Positions 1 through 8,169 of a stretch of DNA of 64,000 bases are shown one piece after another. The stretch comes from an uncultured Phycisphaerales bacterium (GTDB taxonomy: Bacteria; Planctomycetota; Phycisphaerae; Phycisphaerales; UBA1924). Each line of letters begins with the position of its first letter. Positions within the stretch are counted from its first letter, which is position 1. The notes under the pieces were generated by a model. It searched no databases. It was not told the origin of the DNA and saw only the letters and a list, made by a program, of their open reading frames with translations. Both the position numbers and the translations under genes were made by a program. The stretch covers positions 47,096-111,095 of the forward strand of contig CALKJW010000020.1 in the NCBI GenBank assembly GCA_937995595.1. Reading direction: 5' to 3'.

Positions 1-125
1 CGTTGTACCGATTGAATTCTCGGTGGGCAGTGCGAGTCGGTCATCGGCCCACGAACGACCACCGAATAATCGCAACAGGCCGGCCCGAAATGTCGAATAT
101 CGGGTGTCAGGGTGGCGTCTGGTGG

Positions 126-131
126 TACACT
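126..131 (+). promoter_or_regulatory. -10 box TACACT upstream of the beta-helix protein
   Basis: TACACT lies 46 nt before the ATG at 178. The same hexamer precedes prmC, rmuC and the gamma-glutamyltransferase gene in this window. No convincing -35 is visible, and bases 1-125 show no other feature. Confidence 0.45.
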
Positions 132-177
132 GATCGAGATCCTGCGCTGCGACGGCGCGGGTCCGGAGAGCAGGCAC

Positions 178-2445
178 ATGGCCAACGCAGCGACGGTGCG
201 CCGTGTTGACACTTGGTTCGCCGCCGCGGGCGTGCTGCTGGCCGTCTGCACGGCGGACGCGGACGTGCGATACGTCAACCACGCCGCGACCGGCGCTGGA
301 ACGGGCACGTCGTGGGCCGACGCGTTCACGGACCTGCACGCCGCGCTCGCCGCCGCGCAGCCCGGCGACGAACTCTGGGTCGCCGGCGGGACCTACCGCC
401 CCGCGCCGCCCGGCGGAGACCGCTCGGTGTCGTTCGTGCTCAAGGGTGGTGTGCCGCTCTACGGCGGGTTCGCCGGGCACGAAACGGCGCGCTCGCAGCG
501 CAACGCCGCGGCGAACCCGACCGTGCTGTCGGGCGACCTGAACGGCGACGACGGGCCGAACTTCGCGAACACGTCGGAGAACTCGTACCGCGTGGTGACC
601 GCAGTCGGCGTGGGCGGGGCGCTGGTGCTCGACGGGTTTGTCGTCCGCGCGGGGCGTGCCGACGGGGCGGCGTCGGGCGAGCCGGGGCAGGCCAAGGACC
701 GCGGCGCGGCGGTGATGATCCACGGCGGCACGCTTTTCGCCGTGGACTGCCTCTTCGAACGGCACTGGACGGCGGACTTCGGAGCGGTGGCCGACTGCGG
801 CGCGGGCTCGACGTTCACGCGGTGCGTGTTTGCGGACAACTACAGCGAGTCGGGCGCGGCGGGCCTGCTGGTCGACGCGGGCGCGGCGACGGTCGCCGAG
901 CACTGCCGCTTTGAGCGCAACTCGACGCCCGGCCAGGGCGCTGGCGCGCTGGTGCGGTCGTCGGCGGGGGCGCGGTTCGACTCGTGCTTCTTCGGGCACA
1001 ACGGCGCGCACCGGGGCGGCGGGCTGGCGTTTGTCGCCGGGTCGGACGGGCTGGTGACGCTGTGCGAGTTCGAGCACAACACCGCGTTCGAGGGCGGCGG
1101 CGCGTCGGTCGTCGAGTGCGGGCCGCGGTTCGAGTACTGCAACTTCCACTTCAACTCGGCCGAACTCTCCGGCGGCGGGCTGTTCGGCGAGCGGGCGTGG
1201 CCCGAGGTCGAGACGTGCACGTTCGGCCGATGCGCCGCGGCCGAGGGGATGGTGGAGGGCGCGGGCGGGCAGGGGGGCTCGGGCGGCGGGGGCATGTGGC
1301 TCCGCGCAGGGGCGGGGCGGCTGGTCGATATCTGTTACAACAACAATCGCGCATCCTTCGGCGGCGGGCTCTACATCATCGAGGGCAACACGGCCGAGAT
1401 CATCGGGTGCATGTTCATCGACAACGCGGCCAACGAGGGCGCGGGGTTCTACAACCTGTCGAGCACGCCGTACCTGACCGGCGGCCTGTTCACCGGCAAC
1501 CACGCCTTCGGCGGGAGTTTCGCCGTCGGCGGCGGCGCATCGAACTACTTCTCGCCCGGCACGGTCATCGAGAACTCTCTGTTCGCCGACAACCGCGCCG
1601 AACTCGGCGGCGGCGCGGTCTACAACGAGGGCGAGGACCCGCTGATCGTCAACTGCGTGTTCTACCGCAACAGCGCCTACGGCGACTACGCCGGGTGGGG
1701 CGGCGGCGTGCTCAACGGGTTCTTCACGCGGGCGCGGACGGTGAACAGCGTGTTTGTCGCCAACAGCGCACGGTTCGGCGGCGCGGTGGCCGAACTGCAC
1801 GGCTCCGAGTCCGCGACGATCAACTGCTCGATGGCCGCGAACCGGGCGTCGGAGTCCGGCCCCGCGGTGTGGGCGACGCTTGTTCACGCGGGGCAGGTCG
1901 TCAACTGCCTGGTCGCGGGGCACGAGGCTCCCGCGGTCACCGGTCTGGCACTGCCCGACGTCTCGTGGTCGCTGGTCGAGGGCGGTCACGCCGGCGTCGG
2001 CGTGTTCGATGCCGCGCCCGGGGTCGTGCGGATGCCCTCACCCGGTCCGGACGGCGTCTGGGGCACGGCGGACGACGACTTCGGCGACCTTCGCCCCGTG
2101 CCCAACTCGCTGCTCATCGACGCGGGCAACCCCGGCGCGGTGCCCGAAGGGATCGAGACCGACCTTGCCGGCGCGGCGCGTGACCGCGACGACCCCGGCT
2201 CTCCCGACGCCGGCCCTGCCCACTGGGCGAGCCTTGGCTGGGTGGACATCGGGGCCTACGAGTTCGAGGGCGTGAGTTGCACGGCGGACTTTGACGGCTC
2301 GGGCGGCGTGCAGGTCGCGGACATCTTCGCGTTCCTGTCGGCGTGGTTCGGCGAGGACCTGCGGGCCGACTCCGATCGTTCGCGCTCGCTGGGCGTGAAC
2401 GACATCTTCACGTTCCTCGCGGCGTGGTTCGCCGGCTGCCCATAA
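178..2445 (+). CDS. Secreted parallel beta-helix protein with dockerin-like C-terminus
   Basis: Encodes 755 residues. The ATG at 178 is chosen because GGAGAG (165-170) sits 7 nt upstream and the protein then opens with a plausible signal peptide (hydrophobic stretch ending near C-T-A-D-A, about residue 27). Residues about 30-660 are Gly/Asn-rich repeats of the right-handed beta-helix (PbH1, polymorphic outer membrane protein) type, with recurring F-x-x-N-x-A-x-x-G-G-G units. The last about 55 residues hold two Asp-rich segments, each followed by D-I-F-x-F-L-x-A-W-F, ending A-G-C-P, as in dockerin-like tails of Phycisphaerae exported proteins. Probably exported or surface-attached. Its ligand or enzymatic activity, if any, cannot be told from sequence. 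No pectate-lyase catalytic motif was recognised. Confidence 0.85.
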   Translation: MANAATVRRVDTWFAAAGVLLAVCTADADVRYVNHAATGAGTGTSWADAFTDLHAALAAAQPGDELWVAGGTYRPAPPGGDRSVSFVLKGGVPLYGGFAGHETARSQRNAAANPTVLSGDLNGDDGPNFANTSENSYRVVTAVGVGGALVLDGFVVRAGRADGAASGEPGQAKDRGAAVMIHGGTLFAVDCLFERHWTADFGAVADCGAGSTFTRCVFADNYSESGAAGLLVDAGAATVAEHCRFERNSTPGQGAGALVRSSAGARFDSCFFGHNGAHRGGGLAFVAGSDGLVTLCEFEHNTAFEGGGASVVECGPRFEYCNFHFNSAELSGGGLFGERAWPEVETCTFGRCAAAEGMVEGAGGQGGSGGGGMWLRAGAGRLVDICYNNNRASFGGGLYIIEGNTAEIIGCMFIDNAANEGAGFYNLSSTPYLTGGLFTGNHAFGGSFAVGGGASNYFSPGTVIENSLFADNRAELGGGAVYNEGEDPLIVNCVFYRNSAYGDYAGWGGGVLNGFFTRARTVNSVFVANSARFGGAVAELHGSESATINCSMAANRASESGPAVWATLVHAGQVVNCLVAGHEAPAVTGLALPDVSWSLVEGGHAGVGVFDAAPGVVRMPSPGPDGVWGTADDDFGDLRPVPNSLLIDAGNPGAVPEGIETDLAGAARDRDDPGSPDAGPAHWASLGWVDIGAYEFEGVSCTADFDGSGGVQVADIFAFLSAWFGEDLRADSDRSRSLGVNDIFTFLAAWFAGCP

Positions 2446-2613
2446 CCGCCGCTTCCCGGAGCGGGCGCGGGCACAACCGTCAACCCGGGCAATCTGTCGT
2501 CGGTCTTCGCGCAACCTGAGCGCGTGGGGCTGTCGCTGCGCGGCCATGATGATCGATCACACTGCGAGCCGCGTGCGCGGCCGCCCGCACCCCGCATGCG
2601 CCGGAGGCGCCCC

Positions 2614-3435
2614 ATGGCCACGCGACTTCCCTACCGCGCCGTGTTCATCAGCGACCTGCACCTGGGCAGTTCCGCCTGCCGCGCGGCGGACATCGCCGCG
2701 TTTCTCAAGCACGTCGAGTGCAGGACGCTTTACCTCGTCGGCGACGTGATCGACATGTGGCGTCTGCGCTCGCGGTGGTACTGGCCGGAAGAGCACAACC
2801 GCGTCGTTCACCGCATCCTGAAGATCGCCAAGCGCGGGACACGCGTGGTGCTCATCCCCGGCAACCACGACGAGCACGCGCGCCAGTACGCCGGCCTGAA
2901 CTTCGGCGGGGTCGAACTGGTCCGGGACGCGGTGCACGTCACCGCCGACGGCAGGCGCCTGCTGGTCACGCACGGCGACGAGGTGGACGTGGTCATCCGC
3001 CACGCGCGGCTGCTGAGCGTGCTCGGCGGCGTCGCCTACGAGCGGCTGGTGACGGTGAGCCGCTGGCACAACCGCGTGCAGAGGCTGCTGGGCAGGCCCG
3101 AGTGGTCGCTGTCGCAGTACGTCAAACTCCGGGTCAAGTCCGCGTGCAAGCACATCGCCCGCTTCGAGGAAGCGCTGGAGGGCGAAGCCCATCGGCGCGG
3201 GCTCAACGGCGTGGTGTGCGGGCACATCCACAAGGCCGAGATCCGGCGCGGCGACGCTGTCGACTACTTCAACTGCGGCGACTGGGTCGAGAGTTGCACC
3301 GCGCTGGTCGAGCACGACGACGGCACCATGCGCATCGTGCACGGGCCGTCGGTGGTGGAGCAACTCGAACCCGATCTGGCGGCCGACGAGCCGATCGCGG
3401 ACATCGACCGGACGCTGCCCCTCTTCGGCGCCTGA
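2614..3435 (+). CDS. UDP-2,3-diacylglucosamine diphosphatase-like metallophosphoesterase
   Basis: Encodes 273 residues. The start at 2614 is preceded by GGAGG (2603-2607) at 6 nt. Calcineurin-like phosphoesterase motifs appear in order: F-I-S-D-L-H-L-G (metal ligands D14, H16), L-V-G-D-V-I-D, P-G-N-H-D, T-H-G-D-E and G-H-I-H. The order and spacing match LpxH-like hydrolases of the lipid A pathway, which cleave UDP-2,3-diacylglucosamine to lipid X. Planctomycete paralogues of this family often act on unknown phosphoesters, so LpxH activity is inferred. It stands alone, downstream of the beta-helix gene with a 168-nt gap. The last about 25 residues are Asp/Pro-rich and lie outside the fold. Confidence 0.82.
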   Translation: MATRLPYRAVFISDLHLGSSACRAADIAAFLKHVECRTLYLVGDVIDMWRLRSRWYWPEEHNRVVHRILKIAKRGTRVVLIPGNHDEHARQYAGLNFGGVELVRDAVHVTADGRRLLVTHGDEVDVVIRHARLLSVLGGVAYERLVTVSRWHNRVQRLLGRPEWSLSQYVKLRVKSACKHIARFEEALEGEAHRRGLNGVVCGHIHKAEIRRGDAVDYFNCGDWVESCTALVEHDDGTMRIVHGPSVVEQLEPDLAADEPIADIDRTLPLFGA

Positions 3436-3867
3436 CGCGGGTTTTCCACCGCCGGGTTTCGCTTGCGTTTCGCCCGGCGCGTGGTATGGTGAACACAGAC
3501 AAGACGAGCGCACCGCGAAGGTCGCGCACGATGCGGAACGGGAGCCGACGGGCGGGGGGATTCGGACTCCCGGGGCCTGCGAAACGCCCTGCTCCGCCTC
3601 TCGCGCGTGACGGCTTTGCGGTGCGTTTGTCATTTGTGCCCGCCCCGCCGCACTGCCCGCACTGACGCCCGCTCGACCTCGTGCGAGACGTGTCGAAACC
3701 GGAGTTGCCGCGGAGCCGCAGAGAACGCCGAGGACACGGGAGGGTCGGACGTTCGAATCCGACTCACGAAGCGTTCATGGTTTCCCGGGTCTCTGCGTGC
3801 GCTGCGCCTCGGCGGTGAAACTCGTTCGAACCCGTTTCGCGGCAACGAGGTCCACCGAGCGGGCGCG
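3436..3867. other. 432-nt intergenic region with possible promoter and a dispersed repeat
   Basis: Between the LpxH-like gene and the 3' end of prmC. TTGCGT (3463-3468), 16 nt, TATGGT (3485-3490) resembles a rightward promoter, and an ATG at 3487 opens a 59-codon frame with no recognisable family. Bases 3708-3850 are copy A of a dispersed repeat (listed separately). No tRNA or known structured RNA could be recognised. Confidence 0.4.
3708..3850. repeat. Dispersed palindromic intergenic repeat, copy A
   Basis: The left part contains CGCAGAGAACGCCGAGGAC. The right part contains TCTCTGCG, then CTGCGCCTCGGCGGTG, which is roughly complementary to the left part. It ends with a TTCGAACC motif followed by a CGCGGCA block. 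Copy B at 60722-60861 has the same blocks in the same order: CCGC(A/G)GAGCCGC, a GGGAGG block, a GAAGCGTTC block, TCTCTGCG, and TTCGAACC followed by CGCGGCA. The arrangement suggests a non-coding mobile or REP/MITE-like unit. Confidence 0.55.
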
Positions 3868-4800
3868 TCACTTCTTCCGAGTCGCGACGACGACGCGCGG
3901 CAGACCCTCCAGGTCGTTCAGCACGCGCACCCGCTCCAGTTGCGGCTGCGCCGAGGCCAGCGCGGCGGCCTGCTCGGCCGTGCACGCCGCGACCTCGACC
4001 ATCAGCACGCCGCCGGGCCGCAGGAACTCCGGCGCGCCCTCGATCAGCGGGCGCACGAACATCAGGCCGTCCGCCCCGCCGCGGAGCGCGGCGTGCGGCT
4101 CGTAGTCCTTCACGTTCGGCGGGACCGCGTCCCACTCGTGATCGGGGATGTAGGGCGGGTTGGCCAGCAGGTAGTGCAGGTCGGTTGTCGCGGCGGTGGT
4201 GACGCCGGCGGCGTCACGCAGCGGCGCGAGGAGGTCGCCCTGCAGAAACTCGACGCGCGACCGCACGCCGTGCCGGTCGGCGTTGCGCTGCGCGACGGCC
4301 AGCGCGTCGGGGCTGATGTCGGTCGCGACGGCGGCCGCGCCGGGCAGGTGCTTGAGCAGCGCGACGGCGATGCACCCCGAGCCGGTGCAGACGTCGGCGA
4401 TTCGCACGCCCTCGCCGGACCTGCCGCCAAAGCCCGGCTCGGCCCGCGCGTGCAGCAGAACGTTCTCGACGATCGTTTCGGTGGACGGACGCGGCACAAG
4501 CACCGCCGGCGAGACGTGGAACGCCATGCCGAAGAACCACTTCTCGCCGACGAGGTAGTCGATCGGCTCGTGCTTGAGCGCGCGGCCGACCAGTTCGCGC
4601 AGCGTGTCGCGCTCCAGCGGCGCGGCGGGCCGGTCGGCGTCCATGTACAGGCGCAGGCGGTCGCACCCCAGCACGTGCGTGAGCAGCAGCTCGGCCGAGA
4701 GCCGCGGCGAGTCGAGGCCCTTCCTCGTGAACGCCTCGGTCATCCAGTTCAGGAGTCGGCGCGTCGTCCAGTTCTCGACATGTGCGGCCGGCGTGGACAC
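3868..4800 (-). CDS. prmC: Peptide chain release factor N5-glutamine methyltransferase
   Basis: Encodes 310 residues from a GTG at 4800. That start fits because the -10 box TACACT (4812-4807, minus strand) ends 6 nt before it, giving a leaderless message. The N-terminal helical domain (residues about 1-100, with W-T-x-R-R-L-L-N-W and the E-P-I-D-Y-L-V-G-E-x-x-F-F-G-M block) is typical of HemK/PrmC. The SAM-binding loop reads D-V-C-T-G-S-G-C-I-A-V, and the catalytic N-P-P-Y-I-P is present. It methylates the GGQ glutamine of RF1/RF2. No prfA lies beside it here; the divergent neighbour is mrpA. Confidence 0.93.
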   Translation of the reverse strand: MSTPAAHVENWTTRRLLNWMTEAFTRKGLDSPRLSAELLLTHVLGCDRLRLYMDADRPAAPLERDTLRELVGRALKHEPIDYLVGEKWFFGMAFHVSPAVLVPRPSTETIVENVLLHARAEPGFGGRSGEGVRIADVCTGSGCIAVALLKHLPGAAAVATDISPDALAVAQRNADRHGVRSRVEFLQGDLLAPLRDAAGVTTAATTDLHYLLANPPYIPDHEWDAVPPNVKDYEPHAALRGGADGLMFVRPLIEGAPEFLRPGGVLMVEVAACTAEQAAALASAQPQLERVRVLNDLEGLPRVVVATRKK

Positions 4801-4806
4801 GCCGAG

Positions 4807-4812
4807 AGTGTA
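4807..4812 (-). promoter_or_regulatory. Leaderless -10 box (TACACT) of prmC
   Basis: Read on the minus strand, TACACT is followed by 6 nt and then the GTG start codon, so transcription should begin at or beside the start codon. The same geometry is seen at rmuC (14316-14321). Confidence 0.6.
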
Positions 4813-4978
4813 CCACGGCGGCCGATCGGCGCGCCGGAATCGCCCGCGATTGACTCCGCCGGGCCCGCCGGGGCGAACAGGTGCCGATAGACTCCGCGGT
4901 CCAAGGTCGGGCCGGGTCGGCATGGATGCGACGCGCGCGCTCGCATCGTCCGATTCGGTCCGGATCGGATCCCGCACG

Positions 4979-7846
4979 ATGCAGAACGTCAGTCTCGTGT
5001 CATCACTTCTCTTCTGCGTGATCGGCGCCGCGTGGGCCGGCCTGTACGCGTGGGGCCCCGTGCGGCGGTTCGCGAGCGTGCAGGCGTGGGGGTGGACGCT
5101 GGCGGTGTGGTCGGCGTGCGCCGCGGGCGTGCTGGCGTATCTCGGGTGGGGGCCGGCGGGCCTGATGCAGGGCGACGGGTCGGTGCTGCGCGCGTCGTGG
5201 CCGTGGGCGCCGGGTCTGGGCATGGCCTTCACGATCCACCTCGACGGGCTGAGCCTGCTGATGGGCCTGCTGGTCACGGGGATCGGCGCGCTGGTGTTCG
5301 GCTACGCGGGCCACTACATGGCCGGCAAGGACGGCGCGTGGCGGTTCATGCTGTACCTCGCGCTGTTCCAGGTGTCGATGCTGGGGCTGGTGCTGGCGGG
5401 CGACCTGCTCATGCTCTTTGTGTTCTGGGAACTGACGACGGTCACGTCGTATCTGTTGATCGCCTACGACACGCGCGACGCCGCGGCGCGGCGGGGCGCG
5501 TTCAAGGCGATGGTCGTGACCGCGGGCGGCGGCGTGGCGCTGCTGCTGGGGTTCATCGTGCTCTCGACGATCGCTGGCTCGAGCGACCTTGCGACCGTCC
5601 TTGGCGCGGGCGACGCGGTGCGCGGGCACGGCCTGTACGGCGCTGCGCTCGCGCTGGTCGCGGTGGGCGCGTTCACCAAGAGCGCGCAGGTTCCGTTCTA
5701 CAGTTGGCTCCCCGACGGCATGACCGCGCCGACGCCGGCCTCGGCCTATCTGCACTCGGCCACGATGGTGAAGGCGGGCGTGTACCTGCTGGCGCGTCTG
5801 AACCCGGCGATGGGCTCGACCGAGCCGTGGTTCTACCTGCTCACCGGCGTCGGCATGGCGACGATGCTGCTGGGGGCGGTGATCGGCCTTCGCGCGACGG
5901 ACCTCAAGGCTCTGCTCGCCGCGTCGACCATCAGCCAACTCGGCGTGTTCACCATGCTCGCCGGGCAGGACACGCCGGGGGCGTACAAGGCGCTGGCGGT
6001 CGGCCTGCTGGCGCACGGGCTGTACAAGAGCGCGCTGTTCATGGTCGCGGGGATTGTCGATCACGAGACGGGCACGCGCGACCTGCGCCGGCTCGGCGGG
6101 CTGGCCCGGGCCATGCCGTCGACGCTGGCGGTCGGCACGGTCGCGGGCCTGTCGATGGCGGGCCTGCCGCCGCTGTTCGGGTACCTCGCCAAGGACGCGC
6201 TGATCGCATCGACCACGCACCCGTCGCTGCCGACGCCGGTGGCGTGGGTGCTCGCGGCGGCGGTGGTCGTGAGCGGCGCGTGCATCGCCGCGCAGGCGGG
6301 CATCCTCGTGTGGGACACGTTCATCGCGCGTCCGCGCGGGCCTGCGCCGCACGGGCACGACCCGTCGTGGGGGATGCTGCTCGGGCCGGGAATCCCCGCC
6401 GTGCTGAGCGTCGCCGTCGCGGTGCTGGCCCTGCCGGCGGCGTCGCAGTTCGCCTCGGCCGCGGCGTCGGCGGCGTACGGTGCGCCGGTCGGCGTCTCGC
6501 TCACGTTCTGGAAGGGCCTGGACGTGAACAAGGCGCTGGGCCTGCTGGCGATGATCGCCGGGCTGGGGGTGTTTGTCGGTCGGCGCGTGGTCTCCCGCGT
6601 GATCCCGAGCGGGCCCGAGGTGCTGCTCCCCGGCGTGCTGGGCGCGATGGACGGAGCGGCACGCCGAATGGTGCGCGTGCAGAGCGGGTTCCTGCACACG
6701 TACCTTGTCGTGATCCTGCTCTCCGGCGCGGCGGTCGTCGCGTGGCAGGGGTTGCCGTCGCCGCCGGCGCTCGCCTCGCTGCGATGGGACGAGCCGTGGC
6801 CCGCGCTGCGGATCTCCGGCTGCGTGCTCGCCGCGGCGGCCGCGCTGGCGATGGTCTTCATGAAAAAGGACATCCACGCCATCCTCGCGCTGGGCGCGAC
6901 GGGGCTGGGAGTCTCGCTGCTGTTCCTCGTGCAGCCGGCGCCCGACGTGGCGCTGGTCATGATCGTGGCCGACGTCCTGACGATCGTGATTCTCATCCTC
7001 GCGCTGCAGCGCATCCCCGCGGTCTGCCGGCGCGAGGCCGACCGGCTGGACTACGTCGAGTCGCGGAGCGCGTACCGGCGCGACGGGATGATCGCCGTGG
7101 CCGCGGGCCTGCTGTTCGGCCTGGTCGCGCTGGTCGTGCTGGCCGGCCGCCCGCGCGAGAGCGTCACGGCGGAGTGGTTCGCCAGGTACGCCAAGGTCGG
7201 CGCGGGCGCGACGGACGTCGTCGGGGCGATCCTCATCGACTTCCGCGCGCTGGACACGCTCATCGAGATCGCCGTGTTCGCGCTGGCGGGCGTGGGGGTC
7301 TACACGCTGATGCGCTACGCCTCGCCCGCGGCGGGCGACGCCGACACGCCCTCGCCCGGCGAGGCGACGGCCGACCTGCTGCACACCGAACTGGTGCGGC
7401 TGCTGGCCAAGGGCATCCTGCCGCTGTCGATCACGGTCGCGGCGACGCACGTGATCTACGGGCACGCCCAGCCCGGCGACGGGTTCACCGCGGGCGTGAT
7501 CCTCACGCTCGCGGTGGCGTTCCGGCACGTGGCGCTCGGGTACGAGCGGTCGCGCCGCAGCAAGGCGTGGATGCGCCCGATGCCGCTGGTCGCCATCGGC
7601 CTTTCGCTAGCGATCGGCTCGGCCGCGGCGTCGTACATCCGCACCGGCTCGTTCTTCGGGCACGTGAACTACGGCGACCTGATCGGCCTGCCGCTGCCGA
7701 TGGACGCCGCGCTGAGTTCGAGTTTCATCTTCGAACTCTCCATCGCGCTGGCCGTCCTGGGCGGCGGCACGCTGGTCATCGACACGCTCAGCAGGCCGCG
7801 CGATTCGATCGCGGCCGAAGGGAGGCCGACCACGTGGAACTCCTGA
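4979..7846 (+). CDS. mrpA: Mrp antiporter subunit A fused to subunit B
   Basis: Encodes 955 residues from ATG 4979 (an in-frame ATG at 4922 is possible; no strong ribosome site decides). The N-terminal two thirds is a NuoL/MnhA-like proton-translocating channel with many membrane segments, including the F-W-E-L-T-T-V-T-S-Y-L-L block, the K-S-A-Q-V-P-F-Y-S-W-L-P block and A-S-A-Y-L-H-S-A-T-M-V-K-A-G. The C-terminal part carries the MnhB domain (H-V-I-Y-G-H-x-Q-P-G-D-G-F-x-A-G). Together with subunits C-G downstream it forms the membrane Na+/H+ antiporter used for sodium and pH homeostasis. The A-B fusion explains the absence of a separate mrpB. Confidence 0.93.
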   Translation: MQNVSLVSSLLFCVIGAAWAGLYAWGPVRRFASVQAWGWTLAVWSACAAGVLAYLGWGPAGLMQGDGSVLRASWPWAPGLGMAFTIHLDGLSLLMGLLVTGIGALVFGYAGHYMAGKDGAWRFMLYLALFQVSMLGLVLAGDLLMLFVFWELTTVTSYLLIAYDTRDAAARRGAFKAMVVTAGGGVALLLGFIVLSTIAGSSDLATVLGAGDAVRGHGLYGAALALVAVGAFTKSAQVPFYSWLPDGMTAPTPASAYLHSATMVKAGVYLLARLNPAMGSTEPWFYLLTGVGMATMLLGAVIGLRATDLKALLAASTISQLGVFTMLAGQDTPGAYKALAVGLLAHGLYKSALFMVAGIVDHETGTRDLRRLGGLARAMPSTLAVGTVAGLSMAGLPPLFGYLAKDALIASTTHPSLPTPVAWVLAAAVVVSGACIAAQAGILVWDTFIARPRGPAPHGHDPSWGMLLGPGIPAVLSVAVAVLALPAASQFASAAASAAYGAPVGVSLTFWKGLDVNKALGLLAMIAGLGVFVGRRVVSRVIPSGPEVLLPGVLGAMDGAARRMVRVQSGFLHTYLVVILLSGAAVVAWQGLPSPPALASLRWDEPWPALRISGCVLAAAAALAMVFMKKDIHAILALGATGLGVSLLFLVQPAPDVALVMIVADVLTIVILILALQRIPAVCRREADRLDYVESRSAYRRDGMIAVAAGLLFGLVALVVLAGRPRESVTAEWFARYAKVGAGATDVVGAILIDFRALDTLIEIAVFALAGVGVYTLMRYASPAAGDADTPSPGEATADLLHTELVRLLAKGILPLSITVAATHVIYGHAQPGDGFTAGVILTLAVAFRHVALGYERSRRSKAWMRPMPLVAIGLSLAIGSAAASYIRTGSFFGHVNYGDLIGLPLPMDAALSSSFIFELSIALAVLGGGTLVIDTLSRPRDSIAAEGRPTTWNS

Positions 7847-8166
7847 TCGCGCTCACGCTCGGGCTGCTGTTCGGCGTCGGCGTGCACCAGATGCTGCGCC
7901 GGAACGTGATCCGCTCGGCCATCGGCCTGGTGCTGGTCGGCAACGCCGTCAACCTGTTCCTCATCCACTGCGGCGCGTACCGCGGGATCGTCCCGCCCTA
8001 CACGACGATCGAGGGCCAGTCCAGCGACCCGCTCCCGCAGGCGCTGGTGCTGACGGCCATCGTCATCGGCATGGGCGGGTTCTCGTTCGTGCTGGCCGTG
8101 CTCTACGTCTTCGCCCTGCGCGACCGCACCGGCGACATGGCCAACGTCTCGCAACTCAAGCACTGA
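7834..8166 (+). CDS. mrpC: Mrp antiporter subunit C (NuoK-like)
   Basis: Encodes 110 residues from GTG 7834, which has AAGGGAGG (7818-7825) 8 nt upstream and overlaps the end of mrpA by 13 nt. Three membrane segments include G-L-V-L-V-G-N-A-V-N-L-F-L and Q-A-L-V-L-T-A-I-V-I-G, the MnhC/NuoK signature. It is part of the small-subunit core of the Mrp complex. The overlap implies translational coupling with mrpA. Confidence 0.93.
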   Translation: MELLIALTLGLLFGVGVHQMLRRNVIRSAIGLVLVGNAVNLFLIHCGAYRGIVPPYTTIEGQSSDPLPQALVLTAIVIGMGGFSFVLAVLYVFALRDRTGDMANVSQLKH

Positions 8167-8169
8167 CCC

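Noticed and set aside
3487-3665. 59-codon frame after the TATGGT box
   Set aside because: Arg/Pro-rich without a family and the ATG overlaps the putative -10, so it could not be translated from that promoter.
3490-3700. Possible tmRNA, from GGATTCGG followed by TGCGAAAC
   Set aside because: The spacing does not match a tmRNA 5' end, no tag frame was seen, and no proper T-arm with acceptor closes it.
5003-7528. Long minus-strand frame antisense to mrpA
   Set aside because: His/Arg/Gln-rich shadow produced by GC bias opposite an unmistakable mrpA; similar shadows lie opposite pilus, groEL and proS genes.
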